A stretch of 58,283 nt of DNA. It comes from Phycisphaerales bacterium (lineage in GTDB: Bacteria; Planctomycetota; Phycisphaerae; UBA1845). The notes under the pieces were generated by a model, which saw only the letters and a list, made by a program, of their open reading frames with translations, searched no databases and was not told where the DNA came from. Made by a program: the position numbers and the translations under genes. Positions 16,120 through 25,290 of this stretch are shown here, piece after piece. Location: NCBI GenBank assembly GCA_020639115.1, contig JACKHG010000020.1:1-58283 (forward strand), in the 5' to 3' direction. The stretch's first letter is position 1; each line of letters opens with the position of its first letter.

Positions 16120-17115
16120 CTAATCGGCGGCTGGTGTTTCGGCGACCGCGAGCTGGCGCAACGCCTGGTCCACGTCCGCGGGGGGCACGCGGAATCCCGC
16201 CAGCCCCATTGCCGCCAGCGCGCCGGGGTCCTTGTCGTGCGCCGCGAGCAGGTACTTCTGCACCTGCGTGACCACCGCGGGATCCGCCTCGGGGGACGCC
16301 AGGAAAGGACCGGCGGGTATGGTCTCGACCCGCACCGACTTGGTCTCGCCCAGCACGCGGAAATTCGCCTTGGAGAAGGTCCGCGTCAGGAAGCTGCCGC
16401 CGCGGTCGGGGTAGGCGTCGTACTCCGACTTCTCGATCACGCCGACGTCGGTGCCGAGGCCGTAAACGATCTCGTACGCCGTCTCATTGGACGAGATGTG
16501 ATGCTGCAGGGAGTTCGGTACCGGCAGCAGTTCTTTCTGCAGGCTGTCCACCGGAACAGATGCCGCCTCCAGCGCCGCGCGGGCCCCGGTGTCCAGCACC
16601 GGATCGCCGGCTGGTCCGAACGCGAAGCGATGCCCGCGAATGTCCTCGAGCGTCTTGATGTCCGAGTAGGTCCGCGCGACGATCAGCCCCTGGCGTACGC
16701 GCACCTCGGACACCGCGATCACCTTGCCCAGCGAGCCGAACTCGTCGGTCAGTTTCACGTAGTCGTCGGCGGCGAGGAAGGCGAAGTCGAGCCGGCCCGA
16801 CTGCAGGTGGGCGGCGACCTGGAACGGCTCGAGATCGGAGATCTGGACGGGCTGGCCGAGTTCCCGCTGCAGCTTCAGCGCCAGCGGCGTCCACGGCGAG
16901 CCCACCTTGCCGATGTCCCAGGTGGCTGGATCGAAAATGCCCTTCTGCTCGTGCACGATCCCGACGCGCACCGGCTCCTGGTACGGCAGGAAGGGCAACT
17001 GCAGGTTGAACGGATTGAGAATCGTCGCCGTGAATTTCTGCTGGTTTTGGCAACCAGCCAGGGCTACCGGCAGCAGCCCGCCCAGCAGCACCGCCCACCT
17101 AGCCTCTGCTCGCAT
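16120..17115 (-). CDS. PhnD-like phosphate/phosphonate-type substrate-binding lipoprotein
   Basis: 331 aa. A lipoprotein signal ends LLPVALAGC, so it should sit on a membrane facing the periplasm. The body has PhnD-family features: VRVGIVHEQKGIF near the start, DFAFLAADDYVKL, VRVRQGLIVARTYSDIKTLEDIRGHRFAFGPAGDP, a second-lobe VGVIEKSEYDAYP and PAGPFLASPEADP. The start at 17115 has GAGGAG nine bases upstream. No permease or ATPase gene is nearby, so it either serves a distant transporter or is a sensor-type solute-binding protein. The ligand cannot be told. Confidence 0.78.
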   Translation of the reverse strand: MRAEARWAVLLGGLLPVALAGCQNQQKFTATILNPFNLQLPFLPYQEPVRVGIVHEQKGIFDPATWDIGKVGSPWTPLALKLQRELGQPVQISDLEPFQVAAHLQSGRLDFAFLAADDYVKLTDEFGSLGKVIAVSEVRVRQGLIVARTYSDIKTLEDIRGHRFAFGPAGDPVLDTGARAALEAASVPVDSLQKELLPVPNSLQHHISSNETAYEIVYGLGTDVGVIEKSEYDAYPDRGGSFLTRTFSKANFRVLGETKSVRVETIPAGPFLASPEADPAVVTQVQKYLLAAHDKDPGALAAMGLAGFRVPPADVDQALRQLAVAETPAAD

Positions 17116-17263
17116 CGGTCGTGTCTCCTCGCGTGGCCACAGCGTGCGCCGAGGTGCGTTCACCCGTTTCCGCCCCGGCTCCGAGCCGCGAGTCTAACGC
17201 GACCCGGCGCGGTGCTCAACCGTGCGTCGGCGAAGGGACCTGGCTGCGCGTCCGGGGGGGCGG

Positions 17264-19084
17264 CTACGACGCCGCAGCCAGCGTCGGTTGCGGATGGGGC
17301 ACGTCGATGTGCACGAAGACGTCGTCGTACTGCTTCTGCAGGTAGCCCTCGGAGTTTCCGCCCGCCAGGTGCGCCCACGGCAGCACTTCCTCGTAGCTGC
17401 GCTCGCGGTGGGCGTACCAGTCCGGGTCGATCCCGGTCTTCGCGAAGGCGTGCTGCCAGATGCGCGCGTCGAAGCACTCGTCCCACCCGTCGAACCGCGC
17501 GCCGTCGCGCCACGCCTGCTCGATCGCCGGCCCCAGCCGCCGGTCGCCGCGGGCAAACACCGCCTCGAGCACCGAACGCTCGATGTTGTGCATCTTGATT
17601 TTCACAGCCGTCTTCTTCGCCCCGGCGATCGCCCGCAGACGTCGCCGCACGTCGTGGAAGTACTCCGCCCGCGGCTGGGCCATCCACTGGAACGGCGTGT
17701 GCGCCTTGGGCACGAGCCACCCGACCGAAGCGTTGACCTGCGCGGGATGGCCGACGAACTCCTTGCGCGCCTCGGACACCTGCCGGGCGATGTCGAAGAT
17801 CCCGTCCACGTCCTGCTCGCGCTCGCCGGGGAATCCCGCCATGAAATAGAGTTTCACGCTCTTCCACCCGGCGGCGTAGGCCTGTCGCACGCCGTCGAGC
17901 AGGTTGCCGTCGGTTACCACCTTGCGGATCGCGGCGCGCATGTCGTCGCTGGCCGCCTCCACCGCGATGGTCAGGCCGCTCTTGCGGATCGCGTTGACCA
18001 TCCAGGGGATGTGCGCGAGCATCTTGTCGACGCGCATCGACGGCACCGAGATGCTCACGTTGCGGTCGCCGAACTGCGTGTTGATCCGCTCGGCCAGCTC
18101 GGGCAGGTAGGGATAATCCGCAGTGGAGAGCGAGAGCAGCCCCACCTCCTCGTTGCCCGTCGCGCGGTACGCCTCCTCGGCGATGCCCACGATGTCGTCC
18201 ACCGTGCGCCGCGATATCGGCCGCTTGGTGTAGCCCGCATGGCAGAACCGGCAGCGCTGCGGGCACCCGCGCATGATCTCGATGGAGATGCGGTCGTGGA
18301 TCACGGCCACGTTGGGCACGAGCGGCCGCGTCGGAAAGGGCGCCGCCTGCAGGTCCGCCGTGCGGCAGCGCTTGACCTGCGCCGGCACGTCGGCATGCCG
18401 CGGCGTGCAGGCCCGCAGCGTACCGTCCGCGTGGTACGTCACGTCGTAGAGCGACGGCGCGTAAATCCAGTCGAAGCGCGCCGCCAGCAGCCGGATCATC
18501 TCCCGCCGCCCGATCCCGGCTGCCCGGTACTCCCGGTACGCCGCGAGAATCCCGTGCATCGCGTCCTCGCCGTCCCCCAGCACGATCAGATCGAGGAAAT
18601 CCGCCATCGGCTCGGGGCTGTCGGCCTGCGGCCCGCCCGCGATCACCAGCGGGTGGCGGTCGTCGCGCTCCGCGCTGTGCAGCGGAATCCCCGCCAGGTC
18701 CAGCAGCGTCAGGATGTTCGTGTAGGCCATTTCGTACTGCAGGCTGACCGCGAAGATGTCAGCCGAACTGACCCGCTGGCGGTTGTCCCAGGTGAAGAGC
18801 GGGATGTCCTTGCGGCGCATCACGGCCTCGGCGTCGATCCACGGGCAGAACACACGCTCGGCTGTGACCCCCGGGGTGTGGTTGCACAGCCAATAAATGA
18901 TCTGACAGCCGAGGTGGCTCATCCCGATCGCATAGGTATCTGGAAAGGCCACGGCGACCCGCACATCAGCCTGCGCCCAGTCCCCGGGACGGGGCAACTG
19001 GTTGAACTCGCCGCCGATGTACTGGCCCGGCGTGGTTACGAAGGGAAGCAATTCCCGGCTCACCAGGTCGCGCAAATCGCCCAT
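17264..19084 (-). CDS. radical SAM protein, TIGR03960 type
   Basis: 606 aa. The N-terminal part (LPFVTTPGQYIGGEFNQL, VRVAVAFPDTYAIGMSHLGCQIIYW) resembles the B12-binding-like domain of TIGR03960 proteins. The radical SAM cluster motif is RGCPQRCRFCHAGYTKRP (CxxxCxxC), followed by SLSTADYPYL, SIPSMRV-like VSISVPSMRVDK and KLYFMAGFPGE. The C-terminal part holds the family's PKAHTPFQW and KIKMHNIERSVLEAVFARGDRR. The reaction is unknown; many genomes place it beside TIGR03936 and ribosome/RNase E genes, neither of which is here. The start 19084 was chosen for AGGGAG upstream. Confidence 0.88.
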   Translation of the reverse strand: MGDLRDLVSRELLPFVTTPGQYIGGEFNQLPRPGDWAQADVRVAVAFPDTYAIGMSHLGCQIIYWLCNHTPGVTAERVFCPWIDAEAVMRRKDIPLFTWDNRQRVSSADIFAVSLQYEMAYTNILTLLDLAGIPLHSAERDDRHPLVIAGGPQADSPEPMADFLDLIVLGDGEDAMHGILAAYREYRAAGIGRREMIRLLAARFDWIYAPSLYDVTYHADGTLRACTPRHADVPAQVKRCRTADLQAAPFPTRPLVPNVAVIHDRISIEIMRGCPQRCRFCHAGYTKRPISRRTVDDIVGIAEEAYRATGNEEVGLLSLSTADYPYLPELAERINTQFGDRNVSISVPSMRVDKMLAHIPWMVNAIRKSGLTIAVEAASDDMRAAIRKVVTDGNLLDGVRQAYAAGWKSVKLYFMAGFPGEREQDVDGIFDIARQVSEARKEFVGHPAQVNASVGWLVPKAHTPFQWMAQPRAEYFHDVRRRLRAIAGAKKTAVKIKMHNIERSVLEAVFARGDRRLGPAIEQAWRDGARFDGWDECFDARIWQHAFAKTGIDPDWYAHRERSYEEVLPWAHLAGGNSEGYLQKQYDDVFVHIDVPHPQPTLAAAS

Positions 19085-19286
19085 ACTGGCTCCCTGCAAG
19101 GGTGTTGAGTACCCGCCCGAAGGGGCCCGGACGAGCCCTGGCGCGCGATTATACAGGGTGCCGACCCCATCGGCCACCGCCATCCGACCCCCCGTTCCGC
19201 GGCGTTTGGGGCGGACGGACGGTTGTCAAGAAACTGTTGCAGGTGCGTTGCCCGGGGTGTAGGCTATTGAATGGCAGGGTGTGGTC

Positions 19287-20150
19287 ATGCGTCAATCGCG
19301 TCAAAACTCAGGGTTCCGTGCACGTGCCGGCATCAGCCGTCACCGCTGCGCCTTCACCCTGGTTGAACTGCTGGTGGTGATGTCCATCATCGTCCTGCTG
19401 GTGGCCATGTCACTGCCTTCGTTGCGCCGCTCCATTCGCCAGGCGCGTTCGACGGTCTGCAAATCCAACCTGAAGGAGGTCTACGTCGCGCTCGACATCT
19501 ATCGCGTGGAGAACAACGGCTGGCTTCCGGTTGGAAATAACCCCAATGACCGCTCGATCACGCAAAGCTGGTGGTCGAATCTCGCGGAGCCCAATCCCGG
19601 AATCCGGGGCGTGCTGATCTGCCCGGATGACCCGTGGGCGCCCATTCTTCGCGAGACGATGTTGCAGAACCCTACCGGCCTCACCGGCGCGGGAAGCTAC
19701 GGACTCAACGACTTTATTCTGGCCAGTCCCGACGCCTTCCTCGCCAATCTCGGGCGTTTCAGTCCGAGTCGCCCGGATGACACGATCCTCGTGGCCGACC
19801 TGGGGCCCGACGTGGTCACCCCGAACCCGAGCGCACTTGGTGTTATTGAGCCACCGGTCCGCAACAATGGCAAGCTCGCGATCGACGACCGCTACCGCCC
19901 GGGCCAAGCCCCCGCGCAGCGGGAGGGGTCGTGGCTCACCAATCGCCACATGGGCTTCATCAACGTGCTCACGTGCGTCGGCAATGTCCGCAGGCTTCCG
20001 GTGCGTCCCGCACTGGACCGCCGAATCAACTCGTACTATGAATCCTGTGCGGCGGGTGATTGCACGCTGTGCCGCTACCTGGATGTCCCGCACTACTCGT
20101 TCACCGAAGGGCACGCGTACTGGTGGACCGGCCCCCTGCCGCGACCGTAG
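19287..20150 (+). CDS. prepilin-type N-terminal cleavage/methylation protein (pseudopilin-like)
   Basis: 287 aa. The type IV prepilin signal is CAFTLVELLVVMSIIVLLVAMSLPSL: cleavage before Phe with the conserved Glu at +5, then a hydrophobic helix. After it comes ARSTVCKSNLKEVYVALDIYRVENNGWLP, typical of the large planctomycete family of secretion-system-like pseudopilins, and a C-terminal region with RHMGFINVLTCVGNVRRLPV that resembles the H-x9-DG motif. GTG at 19281 or ATG at 19287 may be the start. Probably a type II secretion/pilus-like surface component; exact role unknown. Confidence 0.82.
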   Translation: MRQSRQNSGFRARAGISRHRCAFTLVELLVVMSIIVLLVAMSLPSLRRSIRQARSTVCKSNLKEVYVALDIYRVENNGWLPVGNNPNDRSITQSWWSNLAEPNPGIRGVLICPDDPWAPILRETMLQNPTGLTGAGSYGLNDFILASPDAFLANLGRFSPSRPDDTILVADLGPDVVTPNPSALGVIEPPVRNNGKLAIDDRYRPGQAPAQREGSWLTNRHMGFINVLTCVGNVRRLPVRPALDRRINSYYESCAAGDCTLCRYLDVPHYSFTEGHAYWWTGPLPRP

Positions 20151-20171
20151 GATGCGCCTATTCAGGACCCC

Positions 20172-20687
20172 ATGATGGTACGCGTCGCCGCGGACAGGAG
20201 CGAAACCCGCTCGGCATGGCTCAGTTTGATTGCAGCCGTGGGTGTTGCCCTCCTGGCCATCGGGGCCTTCACGACATTTCGCGAGCCTGCGCCCAGTGCA
20301 GCCCCCCAGCGGATTCTCACCGATTACCCGGCGCGCTGGACGTGCGAGCTGAACCCCACGCACGAATTCACCGCGGTCGGCCGCTACGAATCGCTGCCCT
20401 GCCGGTTCCCGGGATGTTCCGGCCACTGCTTCATCCGGCAGCGTTTCGTATGCCCCGATCATGGCTCATTCGACGCCTGGATCCAGTTGTCCCACGGCGC
20501 CACCCGCGATGACGAGTACGTGACCCGCTACCGTTACAGCTACAATGGCACGTGGCGCGTCGCGGATGGCGGACGCGTCCCTTGTCCGCGTGCGGGCTGC
20601 TCCGCGGCGACGCGACCGCAGGACTCGGCCTGGTCCGAACACAACATGCGTCAGGCCGCCCACACCGACACCCCGCCGCTACCCTGA
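20172..20687 (+). CDS. membrane-anchored Cys-rich hypothetical protein
   Basis: 171 aa. One transmembrane helix (about 17-36) is followed by a soluble domain with Cys/His pairs: WTCELNPTHEF, LPCRFPGCSGHCF, FVCPDHGSF and VPCPRAGC. These could form two zinc ribbons or disulfides. It starts 21 bases after the pseudopilin stop and is probably co-expressed with it. No family recognised. Two adjacent ATG codons (20172 and 20175) are both possible starts. Confidence 0.6.
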   Translation: MMVRVAADRSETRSAWLSLIAAVGVALLAIGAFTTFREPAPSAAPQRILTDYPARWTCELNPTHEFTAVGRYESLPCRFPGCSGHCFIRQRFVCPDHGSFDAWIQLSHGATRDDEYVTRYRYSYNGTWRVADGGRVPCPRAGCSAATRPQDSAWSEHNMRQAAHTDTPPLP

Positions 20688-20865
20688 AAACCCCGTGCCG
20701 TTTGCGCTCGGCACACAAGCCGCACTACCTCGGCGCGTTATCGGCGCAGGCCGGCACCCGGCGTTGAAGTCACCCGCCCAACTCGCCGATCAAACCGCAG
20801 GCCCGGCGGTCGCCGCGCCCGAGGGACCCGGGCGATGCGGATCGCTCCACAGGAAGGAACAGTCC

Positions 20866-21369
20866 ATGGACGTCAAATTCATCAACCCGTTCATCCAGAG
20901 CGTGGTGCGCGTTTTCGAGACCATGGTTCACGTCAAGATGAGCGTGGGCAAGCCGTACCTCAAGTCGGAGGACCACTCTGCAGCCGACGTCTCCGGCATT
21001 ATCGGGTTTTCCGGTGACGCCGCCGGCGCCGTCGTCATCAGCTTCTCCACCGACGTGGCCTGCAAGTCCGCGTCGCAGTTCGCCGGCATCACCATCGATC
21101 CGCAGCATCCCGATTTCGCCGACGCCATCGGCGAACTCGCCAACATGGTCGCAGGCAATGCCAAGAAGGAATTCACCGACCTCAATATCAAGATCTCGTT
21201 GCCCAGCGTGGTCATCGGAAAGCAGTTCACCGTCAGCAACTCGCGAACCGCCCCGCGCATCGTCATCCCCTGCAAGTGCGAGCTGGGGGACATCTATGTC
21301 GAGGTGGCCATGGAAGTCATGCGCAATCCAGCGACCGGCACACCCAAGACCGCTGCCGTGGGAGCCTGA
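20866..21369 (+). CDS. cheX: CheX-like chemotaxis phosphatase domain protein
   Basis: 167 aa. The CheC/CheX signature is ADAIGELANMVAGNAKKEF (about 86-103), with the catalytic ExxN pair at Glu90 and Asn93. The N-terminal MDVKFINPFIQSVVRVFETM is the usual CheX start. CheX dephosphorylates CheY-P. The ATG at 20866 follows AGGAAGG. The next gene, a CheY-like receiver, begins two bases after the stop, so enzyme and substrate are probably made together. No CheA or receptors are in the window. Confidence 0.88.
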   Translation: MDVKFINPFIQSVVRVFETMVHVKMSVGKPYLKSEDHSAADVSGIIGFSGDAAGAVVISFSTDVACKSASQFAGITIDPQHPDFADAIGELANMVAGNAKKEFTDLNIKISLPSVVIGKQFTVSNSRTAPRIVIPCKCELGDIYVEVAMEVMRNPATGTPKTAAVGA

Positions 21370-21371
21370 CC

Positions 21372-21764
21372 ATGAAAGTGATGCTCGTAGACGACTCGCG
21401 GACCATCCGCAATATCCAGAAGAACGTTCTGGCCCAGCTTGGCCACACGGACATCATGGAGGCCGGTGACGGCGTCGAGGCGCTCAAGCTTCTCGAGCAC
21501 GACACGCCCTCGCTCGTCCTCATCGACTGGAACATGCCCAACATGGACGGGATCACCCTCGTGCGCAAGATCCGCGAGAAGAACAAGACTCTTCCGCTGA
21601 TCATGTGCACCACCGAGGCGCAGAAGGACCGGGTCATCGAGGCGATCAAGGCCGGCGTCAACAACTACGTCGTCAAGCCTTTCAACGTCGAGTCGCTCGC
21701 CGAGAAGATCGCCCAGACCATGAACAAGGTGGGGAGCGCCGCCGCCCCGGCTGCTGCCCAGTAA
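21372..21764 (+). CDS. cheY: CheY-like single-domain response regulator
   Basis: 130 aa receiver domain with nothing attached. Acidic residues Asp7/Asp8 (VDDSRTIR), phospho-acceptor Asp52 (LIDWNMPNMDG), Thr80 (MCTTEA) and Lys102 (VVKPFN) are all in place. The Pro/Ala-rich last dozen residues are a flexible tail. It starts two bases after the CheX stop, which suggests a dedicated phosphatase partner. It may control flagella, pili or another output; the neighbouring pseudopilin gene is suggestive only. Confidence 0.9.
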   Translation: MKVMLVDDSRTIRNIQKNVLAQLGHTDIMEAGDGVEALKLLEHDTPSLVLIDWNMPNMDGITLVRKIREKNKTLPLIMCTTEAQKDRVIEAIKAGVNNYVVKPFNVESLAEKIAQTMNKVGSAAAPAAAQ

Positions 21765-21846
21765 CCTCTGCCGCGCGACGCACCGGAGACGGTGGCAGGC
21801 CTGCCGGCTGCCACCGGCTCACCGTGCAACCCGCGCCCGCCGCCCG

Positions 21847-22494
21847 TCACGCGTCCCAGCCATACCGCCCGACGAGCTTCACGAACCGGCACTCCAGCAA
21901 CCGGTCGGTGTACGTGCGCCCGCCCCGCCGACTGACGCGCAGCAGCACCTGCGCGTCCGCCTCCCCCACCGGCACCAGCATCACACCGCCGTCGGCCAAC
22001 TGCTCCGTCAGCCGGTCCGGAACCACCGGGCAGCCCGCCGTCACCATGATGCGGTCGAACGGCGCCCGCTCCGCCAGTCCGGCGCTGCCGTCGCCCACGT
22101 GAAACGTCACGTTGGCAATCCCCAGCCCCTCCACCCGCTGCCGCGCCTGCGCCGACAGCGCCGCGTCGTATTCGATCGTGTCCACGCGCCCGGCGAGCTG
22201 CGCCAGCACCGCCGCCTGGTATCCGCTGCCCGTCCCCACCTCCAGCACGCGATCGCGCGGCAGCACGTCGAGATGCGCGGTCATGTACGCGACAATAAAC
22301 GGTTGGGAAATCGTCTGCGCGGGGCCGATCGGCAGCGCCCGGTCCGCATACGCCTCCGCCTGGGAGTCCGCCGGCACGAACAGCTCGCGCGGGACAGCCG
22401 CCAGCGCCGCCAGCACCCGCGGATCGGTCACGCCCCGCGCCACGATCTGGTCGCGCACCATCGCCGCGCGCTGCGCGCGCAGCTGCTGCAGCAA
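21847..22494 (-). CDS. pcm: protein-L-isoaspartate O-methyltransferase
   Basis: 215 aa, the normal size for Pcm. It shows RDQIVARGVTDPRVLAALAAVPRELFVP, AYADRALPIGPAQTISQPFIVAYMT and the SAM motif I LEVGTGSGYQAAVLAQLAG, then FDRIMVTAGCPVVP. The enzyme methylates L-isoaspartyl residues in damaged proteins so that they can revert to aspartate. It is convergent with cheY and divergent from the SAM hydrolase gene. Pcm makes S-adenosylhomocysteine while the neighbour consumes SAM, but no functional link is implied. Confidence 0.92.
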   Translation of the reverse strand: MLQQLRAQRAAMVRDQIVARGVTDPRVLAALAAVPRELFVPADSQAEAYADRALPIGPAQTISQPFIVAYMTAHLDVLPRDRVLEVGTGSGYQAAVLAQLAGRVDTIEYDAALSAQARQRVEGLGIANVTFHVGDGSAGLAERAPFDRIMVTAGCPVVPDRLTEQLADGGVMLVPVGEADAQVLLRVSRRGGRTYTDRLLECRFVKLVGRYGWDA

Positions 22495-22661
22495 CCGTTG
22501 TTCAACAGTTCCGTCATGAAAGCCTGCTCATTCGCATCGCCTTGACAAGGCCTGCGCCGATCGGTTGTGATACATGCTAGCGCCCCCGGCAGGTGCCGTC
22601 GAGGTGTGCTTTCCGCTGCCAGCCGCCGGCTGTCGGCTCAATGTGTTCAAGGAGCTGACCG

Positions 22662-23468
22662 CTGACAGCTCGCCCCGTAATTTCCAACATCGTCACGCTC
22701 ACGACCGATTTCGGTGTGCGCGACGGCTACGTCGCCTGCATGAAGGGCGTGATCCTCGGCCTCGCCCCGAGCGCCACGATCGTCGACGCCTGCCACGAAA
22801 TCGAACGCCACCGCATCCTCCACGGCGCCTTCGTGCTCCGCCAGCTCGTGGACTGGTACCCCCCCACGACCGTCCACGTCGTCGTCGTCGATCCCGGCGT
22901 CGGGACCGCGCGCCGCATCGTCGCCGCCCGCGCCAAAGGACAGCTCGTCGTCGCGCCCGACAACGGCCTGCTCAGCCTCCTCCAGCACGACCACCTCCTC
23001 GAGGAAGTCCACACCGTGCTCAATCCCGCGATGGCCCTGCCCGAGGTCTCCTCGACCTTCCACGGCCGCGACATCATGGCGCCCACCGCCGCCCGCCTCG
23101 CCTCCGGCACGCGCCTCAGCGACGTCGGGCCCGCAACCGACCACGTCGAGGTCCTCCGCCTCGCCCACCCCGAACGTCAGTCCGACGGCGTCGTCCACGG
23201 CGCCATCATCCACCGCGACGCATTCGGCAATCTCATCACCAACGTCACAGCCGCCGACATCGCCCACCTGCGCCGCACCGGCGCCGACGCCCGCGTCCTG
23301 CTTGGCGATCAGGATGTCGGCCCCCTCCGCCACACCTACAGCGACGTCGCCCCCGGCGAGCCGCTCGCCCTCATCGGCAGCGATCACCGCCTCGAAATCG
23401 CCGTCAACACCGGCAGCGCCGCCGACCGCTTCAATCCGCCCGATGACGCGCGCGTCGTCGTCCGCTGA
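22662..23468 (+). CDS. SAM hydrolase/hydroxide adenosyltransferase (DUF62)
   Basis: 268 aa if translation starts at CTG 22662. The family N-terminus IVTLTTDFGVRDGYVACMKGVIL contains the catalytic Asp of TTDFG, and most of it lies upstream of the first conventional start (GTG 22716). The only good ribosome site, AAGGAG (22649-22654), is seven bases before CTG 22662, in frame. Other motifs are VVVVDPGVGTARR, VAPDNGLLS, FHGRDIMAPTAA and HRDAFGNLITN. The enzyme converts SAM to adenosine and methionine. The unusual start is the odd point; a one-base sequencing error creating a lost ATG/GTG is the alternative. Confidence 0.85.
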   Translation: MTARPVISNIVTLTTDFGVRDGYVACMKGVILGLAPSATIVDACHEIERHRILHGAFVLRQLVDWYPPTTVHVVVVDPGVGTARRIVAARAKGQLVVAPDNGLLSLLQHDHLLEEVHTVLNPAMALPEVSSTFHGRDIMAPTAARLASGTRLSDVGPATDHVEVLRLAHPERQSDGVVHGAIIHRDAFGNLITNVTAADIAHLRRTGADARVLLGDQDVGPLRHTYSDVAPGEPLALIGSDHRLEIAVNTGSAADRFNPPDDARVVVR

Positions 23469-23727
23469 TCCGCGTCCGATAGTGGAGCGCCCGGCCACCA
23501 TCGCCCGCTGAAAAGGTTCAGCCCCATTTGACAACGTCCCCGGCGTATTCGATCTACTCCTCACCGGAAGGGATTACCCCACGCGCCTGCGTGCGGGTCC
23601 GCCGTCCCGACAGCCTTCATTCTGACTCGTAAGCACCGCGCCGCGTCACCGCCGACGCCGCATGCGGACGCCCGCCCCGCGCGGCGCCGCCGAAACCGCT
23701 GCTCGCCAAGAGGGAGGTTGCCCAGAC

Positions 23728-25245
23728 ATGCTTCACGGACGGAGTCGCAGCGCTGCCCGCGCGGCGCACGCATGGATCATCACCGCCGCGCTGCTGCTCG
23801 CCGGCTGCGGCGGCGACGGCCTGGGCGGAGGACTTGGCGGAGGATCCTCCGCCGGCAACGCCCAGTCGGTTGCGAAATACCAGGACAACATCACCGCCGA
23901 CGAGGCCTACCACCTGCTCCGCCGCGCTGCCTTCGGCGCCACGCCCGAACAAGTCCAGGCCGCGGTCGAGCGCGGCCTCTCTGCCACGGTGGACGACCTG
24001 CTCACCGCAAAGCCCGAGCCCGCGACCCTCGCCGAACTCGAGGAGACCTACGAAAACGACGGGCGCAAGCGGTGGCTCGTGGAGCTTTTGGAAAGTCCCA
24101 ACCCGCTGCGCGAGCGGCTCACCCTCTTCTGGCATGACCGCTTCGCCACCTCGCGCCGCGTCGCCGACGGCCGCGACGACGGCCTCGCCCTGCTGCACCT
24201 GGACATGCTCCGCCGCAACGCCCTCGGCAACTACCGCGCGTTCCTCGAGGAACTCACCATCGATCCGCTGATGCTCATCTGGCTCAACGGTGCGGAGAGC
24301 CCCAAGGACAATCCCAACGAGAACTACGCCCGCGAGTTCTGGGAGCTCTTCACCCTCGGCCGCGACGTGCTCTACACCGAGCAGGACATCCGCGAGGCGG
24401 CCCGCGCGTTCACCGGCATCACCCTGCTCCGCGAGCGCGAGCAGAACGCCCGGCCGATCTACGACCTGATCAACCACGACGAGACGCCCAAGACGATTTT
24501 CCCCGCGCGCGCCGAGTCCGCGAACTACAACTACCTCACCGTGATCGACCTCACCCTCGAGCAGCCCGAGGCGGCGCGCTACGTCGCCCGCAACCTCTTC
24601 GCCTGCTTCGTGCACGATCACCCCACCGATGCAGTTGTCGACGAACTCGCCCGCACCTTCGCCGAGAACGACTTCGAGATCGCCCCGCTCGTCCGCCAGA
24701 TCCTCACCTCCCAGGCAATGTTCTCCTCCGAGGCCCGCGGCGGGCACGTCCTTTCGCCCGTCGAGCACGTCGTGGGCGTCGCCCGCACGCTCGACATGCA
24801 CATGATCTCCGAGGAGTCCCAGAACGGGACGCTCGATCGCCTGGCCCGCGACCTCGCCGACGCGGGCCAGGATCTGCTCAACCCCCCGGGCGTGCAGGGC
24901 TGGACCGAAGGCCCGGCGTGGCTCGAGGATCAGTGGGTCATTTCGCGCGTCGAAGCGCTCGGACGCCACATGGAGTTCGGCCCCGAGCACACCGAGGACC
25001 TGCCCTATCACCTGCTGCCGCCGCGATCAACCTGGGATCAGCGCGAAGTCCGCACGCGGATCGTCGACGCCATGGCTGCGGTGTTCCACCTCGAACTCAC
25101 CGACGTGGAGAAGGACATCTTTATCGAGGTGCTCGACCAGAACGGCTGGCGGGCGTTTCACCTCGACGAGCCCGACGATCAGCCGCGGCACGTCGCCGAG
25201 ATGATCCGCCTGATGTGCATGCACGACGGCGTCCTCGGCAGTTGA
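23728..25245 (+). CDS. DUF1800 family lipoprotein
   Basis: 505 aa. A lipoprotein signal ends TAALLLAGC, followed by a Gly/Ser linker. The DUF1800 core is clear: AYHLLRRAAFGATPEQV, RLTLFWHDRFATS, NYRAFLEELTIDPLMLIWLNG, NENYAREFWELFTLG and DVREAARAFTG-like IREAARAFTGITL. The start at 23728 has GGGAGG ten bases upstream. DUF1800 genes are nearly always followed by DUF1501 genes, as here 45 bases downstream; the pair is exported and its function is unknown in bacteria. Confidence 0.87.
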   Translation: MLHGRSRSAARAAHAWIITAALLLAGCGGDGLGGGLGGGSSAGNAQSVAKYQDNITADEAYHLLRRAAFGATPEQVQAAVERGLSATVDDLLTAKPEPATLAELEETYENDGRKRWLVELLESPNPLRERLTLFWHDRFATSRRVADGRDDGLALLHLDMLRRNALGNYRAFLEELTIDPLMLIWLNGAESPKDNPNENYAREFWELFTLGRDVLYTEQDIREAARAFTGITLLREREQNARPIYDLINHDETPKTIFPARAESANYNYLTVIDLTLEQPEAARYVARNLFACFVHDHPTDAVVDELARTFAENDFEIAPLVRQILTSQAMFSSEARGGHVLSPVEHVVGVARTLDMHMISEESQNGTLDRLARDLADAGQDLLNPPGVQGWTEGPAWLEDQWVISRVEALGRHMEFGPEHTEDLPYHLLPPRSTWDQREVRTRIVDAMAAVFHLELTDVEKDIFIEVLDQNGWRAFHLDEPDDQPRHVAEMIRLMCMHDGVLGS

Positions 25246-25290
25246 CCCCCCGCTCTGTCTGATAAATCCCAACGCGAAAGGCAAACCGCC

